A stretch of 64,000 nt of DNA from Clostridiales bacterium (GTDB lineage Bacteria > Bacillota > Clostridia > Peptostreptococcales > Anaerovoracaceae): NCBI GenBank assembly GCA_012513435.1, contig JAAZCE010000009.1:1-64000 (forward strand), given 5' to 3'. Below the pieces are notes generated by a model. It made no database searches. It saw only the letters and a program-made list of their open reading frames with translations, and was not told the DNA's origin. This document shows positions 62,101-64,000 of the stretch, in pieces (position 1 is the stretch's first letter; every line of letters starts with the position of its first letter). The translations under genes and the position numbers were made by a program.

Positions 62101-62498
62101 GTGAAATTTTCATCTAACTTAAGATTGACTGTTGGTGCAGTACCTGTAGCAACAATCGTACTGTCTGCATATAGGTCCGCCTTGTTGGTAAAGCTGTCAT
62201 TGTCCACTCTACCCGGGCCGAACTGACATGCAACGGTAAAGGATAGAGATGTTCCGGCATTTACATTACCAAAATTGAATTCTACATTATGGCCGCCGGA
62301 AACGGGTGTTTGCGTAATAGAAACCAGCTGTCCTCCAGGCTGAGGAAGCTGATATAAAATTTTACTTGGGAAAAAGTCTACAAGCTTTCCGCTCTGTGCA
62401 GGAGCACTCAGTCCGCTGTACGACACATTAATGGTGTAAATAAATGTTTCTGAACCATTGACAAGCGTTTTGTCAACGATTTTGGTTACAGTTGCCAT
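59190..62498 (-). CDS. Large DUF11/SdrD_B/Ig-repeat protein ending in the HILNAEGEK module
   Basis: 1102 residues from the ATG at 62498 with AAGGAGGAACC upstream. About five DUF11-like beta repeats (each with a PGQ or TxG lead and a DxLPP motif, for example VVVTDVLPPQLIP and YVLTDTLPPEV); then an SdrD_B-like domain near residue 820 (GNFVWLDLNGNGLYDAAEPG, with the calcium-binding D-x-N-x-N-G loop); an Ig-like/DUF5011 domain near 925-1010; and the three-helix module (ESVALEQTALAHILNAEGEK) at about 1025-1100, followed by a Cys-rich end (CDSCGDNCCKDF). No signal peptide, sortase motif or TM helix is seen. That fits a protein released by mother-cell lysis or assembled on the spore more than a secreted adhesin. 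Confidence 0.85.
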   Translation of the reverse strand: MATVTKIVDKTLVNGSETFIYTINVSYSGLSAPAQSGKLVDFFPSKILYQLPQPGGQLVSITQTPVSGGHNVEFNFGNVNAGTSLSFTVACQFGPGRVDNDSFTNKADLYADSTIVATGTAPTVNLKLDENFTLMKVPDITAAVLPGQLITFNLILQNSNDPGAKISNVVVTDVLPPQLIPDTSFTPVGNDKGYFGYPDPTYNGLTGSWSGNTLNFTLPSYSGGGYAITFKATVASNVTPGQLITNTAMWTVNGTSRVNATVTMRVFENQASVFLKKGAPLYAELNKPIQYMVTTTNTGTVPLTNYVLTDTLPPEVNITKISFLSFPSTVPSYSLYVETSELPGTYKTVATNLSGSSIVYDLTPFIPAGKRVLSVRAILSSMTNQNVNTNLYLYGMVNNTATANQVIINTANMTAQSSIGNVTATSSAPTTLNGKSILNVQKNLVPQLSAYYPLNEFIINLIAQGNNGIIVNPTFADLLPLGLDYAPGNDYFSYFDRLQGVSFDSRNPGFPVPPPTTEITKNYEGTGRTLVRFKFNNFILLYQNNLSVNFGVVVTLNPPNSFVNYGYVGNPGNNAQIQGIAFTDAPDLDGDGIENEQIAQSLQTSGTILTTSEFSLEKWVKGNLATAFSKASSTTAGGDIVYNLNVTNNQDMDLKNIEMVDILPYVGDTGVILNTTPRGSQFNVYAAASVTAQIVNILGDPVNPNPVIKIEYSTSNNPVRFDETGTGTIGNGTWSLTPPADITTLASIRVTTDPSVILKPYERLIVTIQAKAPVGVALGKLAYNSYAVRADKVSGGVTSKMNPAEPNKVSVQIGSATQSSIGNFVWLDLNGNGLYDAAEPGVNGVTVELYDPNGTKFADTVTANDSNGNPGYYSFTNLAVGNYYVKFIPYGSYTLTVQQSSVANGSKPNQATGVTDQFTLAQNQILTTINAGVLLPPCSPPLIYASNQCLHLGDRFNPLTGVTATDCQENNITSDVKVISNNVDTTTAGIYYVTYAVTDARGQTTTKTIEVKVCAKSPYDQGITDLFESVALEQTALAHILNAEGEKIQKAKALKLSTEEMIAINGSVKGMTDAVTQLEMVLQGKLELFDCDSCGDNCCKDF

Positions 62499-62631
62499 AA
62501 AATGGTTCCTCCTTATTAAATTAGATACATATAATTGCAATCTCAAAATTGAGTATAATCTTATATTGAACAAGCGGTTGTACTGAAATTGGAAATAGTT
62601 TATTCAGGCAAAGCAGATTTGCGACAAAACC

Positions 62632-62952
62632 CTACGCTTTAGGTTGCACCATACAGTTTTCACAGCCACATTCCGTGCAAAGCATTTTACCATTTACCAT
62701 GACGTGACGAATTAATTTATGGCAGTTACTGCATTCCAGCAGATCATCGCCATATCTTTTGGTCTGAGTTGTGGGGTCAGATATAATGCCTAAAAGGACG
62801 AGGATGGAGAATAGACCTGTAATTACTGTAGAAACAATATCCATATCAACATGGATATTAAAAAGAACTAAAATTGTTGCAATTTGGGACGCAATGCTGA
62901 TTAAAACGGATGGTTTCTTAAGCCTTTCAAAAATAACATGAATTTGACGCAT
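62632..62952 (-). CDS. Phi-LC3-type holin-like membrane protein with a C-terminal zinc ribbon
   Basis: 106 residues from the ATG at 62952, with AAAGGAGTG upstream. The first 68 residues follow the phi LC3 holin family: RLKKPSVLISIASQIATIL, VDMDIVSTVITG, a second helix (LFSILVLLGII) and SDPTTQTKRYGDD. A zinc ribbon is fused to this (CSNCHK...CTECGCENC) at about 75-100, which is not usual for holins. In phages holins release endolysin; no endolysin or tail gene is seen nearby, so this could be a repurposed membrane anchor. The gene lies between two HILNAEGEK-module genes. Confidence 0.8.
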   Translation of the reverse strand: MRQIHVIFERLKKPSVLISIASQIATILVLFNIHVDMDIVSTVITGLFSILVLLGIISDPTTQTKRYGDDLLECSNCHKLIRHVMVNGKMLCTECGCENCMVQPKA

Positions 62953-62983
62953 AGCGTTCACTCCTTTACGAGACCGGGCAATT

Positions 62984-63030
62984 AAAAACCCACTACATAC
63001 GGCCCCCGATCCGGCGGTATGTAGTGGGTT
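62984..63030 (-). terminator. Intrinsic terminator after the cysteine-rich module gene
   Basis: A 14-bp perfect stem (63030-63017 with 63000-62987, core CCCACTACATAC) and GC-rich loop, followed on the minus strand by TTTTTAAT. It separates the 63087 gene from the holin-like gene. Confidence 0.85.
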
Positions 63031-63086
63031 ATCGCTAGTTAGCTCTATACTATAGTATGAACAAGGAATGGGCAAGGTTCCGGTTT

Positions 63087-64000
63087 CTAAACAGAACCGC
63101 CATCTACATCACGGGCACAAATGTGATTTTCATTACAGCAATCACAACCGCATTTTTCACTACATAATTCATCACATTTGCAGCACTCAAGCGCAGCGGA
63201 CAATTTTGCATATAAAGCGTGTTCTAAATGGGTTGCGTTTATAATGGTCTTGTTGATTTCTTTGTTCACACATAATATCTCATTAATATCGCTGGTTGTA
63301 GCCAAAACTTTTTGCAGTTTCTCTCCCTCGGCGTTGAGAATGTGAGAAAGTGCGGCTTCCACAAGTGCGATAGATTCAATTACATCCGTACAAGCATCAC
63401 CCGGTTCACATGGTATCACCTCACAGCATTTTTGACAGATACCATCGTTACATTGGCAGGGACAAAAATTAATTTCACATGGATTGATGTTTGCATGAAG
63501 TATATAGGGATAGCATCCTTTTTTATTCGCTAGCATGTCAAATCGGTAGCCCTTGCAATCTTTGAGACATGGATTGAATAGAATGCTTTTGAGATTATAG
63601 CTCCACGGTACAGAGGCTGTGTATAGCGGTTTGTTTTGCCAATCCAATACGATCATGCATTGCTTGCTGTCTTTGATTGCAGTGACAATATAATAAGGAG
63701 AAACGCAGCAGATTCCTGTGATCCATAGTGCACAAGATTTGTATTTCAGCACCGCTTCTTCACATTTTTTATGAACCTCCACGATACATCCTGCAAAGGA
63801 GACCAGTAAAGTATCTCGGCAACAGTTGTAGGATATACCCGTAATGATGCCTGGAGCCTCCGTGTACCCGCAAATGTTAATGCAATCTATTTCTTTAAGA
63901 CAGTTGTTAAGTTTAAAGATTTTGTTGTAACATTTTCTTGATGTTGCCCAAAAGCAACACTCATTAAAATCGTAACAAATGCAGCTATATTCCCTGTGTG
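63087..64000 (-). CDS. Cysteine-rich protein with the HILNAEGEK module (5' end beyond the window)
   Basis: At least 304 residues; the frame is open to the window edge, so the GTG at 63782 is not the true start. The upstream part contains repeated units with pattern C-F-W-A-T-S, LKEIDCINIC, GIITGISY, DTLLVSFAGCIVEV, ITGICCVSPYYIVTAI, which look like blades of a propeller or another beta-repeat fold. Then comes a cluster rich in cysteine (CPCQCNDGICQKCCEVIPC), the module TDVIESIALVEAALSHIL..NAEGEKLQ, and a Cys-rich tail (CCKCDELCSEKCGCDCC). Such composition is typical of spore coat or exosporium proteins cross-linked by disulfides or metal; that role is inferred. Ends at a strong terminator. 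Confidence 0.72.
   Translation of the reverse strand, partial: HREYSCICYDFNECCFWATSRKCYNKIFKLNNCLKEIDCINICGYTEAPGIITGISYNCCRDTLLVSFAGCIVEVHKKCEEAVLKYKSCALWITGICCVSPYYIVTAIKDSKQCMIVLDWQNKPLYTASVPWSYNLKSILFNPCLKDCKGYRFDMLANKKGCYPYILHANINPCEINFCPCQCNDGICQKCCEVIPCEPGDACTDVIESIALVEAALSHILNAEGEKLQKVLATTSDINEILCVNKEINKTIINATHLEHALYAKLSAALECCKCDELCSEKCGCDCCNENHICARDVDGGSV

Noticed and set aside
63087-63782. GTG at 63782 as the start of the cysteine-rich gene
   Set aside because: The same frame stays open to the window edge with cysteine-rich repeat sequence, and the supposed GTG has no proper ribosome site in front of it.
1-64000. tRNA, rRNA, CRISPR arrays and insertion sequences
   Set aside because: I looked for cloverleaf-type segments, regularly spaced direct repeats and transposase motifs and saw none that I can support.

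Overview
The window looks like the chromosome of an anaerobic, spore-forming, amino-acid-fermenting Clostridia bacterium. The evidence is pyruvate:ferredoxin oxidoreductase, a full set of NiFe-hydrogenase maturation genes, a sodium:amino-acid symporter, a sigma-54 controlled alanine-dehydrogenase-like gene, a FabK-type fatty-acid operon, and the sporulation pair yqfC/yqfD. Placement near the Anaerovorax/Aminipila group (Family XIII) is only an inference. Coding density is high, most starts have a strong Shine-Dalgarno sequence, and GC is moderate. Exceptions are an AT-rich esterase gene (26946-27845) and the right end.

Layout. 1-2200: end of tuf, a shared terminator, a zinc-ribbon/TPR membrane protein and a gene remnant. 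2279-16049: nifJ, then hypABF (minus) and hypCDE (plus), separated by an NSS transporter with its small subunit and a YbaK-type deacylase, then an MBL-fold hydrolase and gap. No hydrogenase structural gene is present. 16092-20263: two small autoregulated-looking units, TetR plus a long MFS exporter and an HTH protein plus a membrane protein, each with a perfect palindrome on its promoter. 20289-26906: degV, a membrane methyltransferase-like gene, a GH3-family ligase and a 7TM-GAF-GGDEF-HD-GYP protein in one overlapping operon, divergent from a short FakA-like gene. This may be an acyl-modification and signalling module. 26946-31859: the esterase, a PC4-like protein, a hemolysin III homologue, and a sigma-54 activator with its likely target. 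31998-42187: the fatty-acid synthesis operon under a 45-bp palindrome, an acyl-CoA synthetase-like gene, a MarR regulator, a DUF554 protein and a PLP decarboxylase. 42189-56637: dinB, a membrane and flavoprotein operon running into yqfC/yqfD, the phoH-ybeY-cdd-era-recO housekeeping block, glyS, and ppdK, which carries a one-base frameshift.

The right end differs. After a class II aldolase gene come about 700 bases of broken genes (Hint-like and GNAT-like fragments). Then follow minus-strand genes for large repeat-rich or cysteine-rich proteins without signal peptides. Three of these share a module of about 75 residues centred on HILNAEGEK. With a holin-like membrane protein that has a zinc ribbon and a promoter resembling late mother-cell sigma factor sites, they look like spore-surface or phage-derived accessory genes.

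Metabolically, the symporter, the alanine-dehydrogenase-like enzyme, PFOR, hydrogenase maturation, GAPDH and PPDK fit uptake and oxidation of amino acids to pyruvate, electron flow through ferredoxin to a hydrogenase encoded elsewhere, and pyruvate/PEP exchange.
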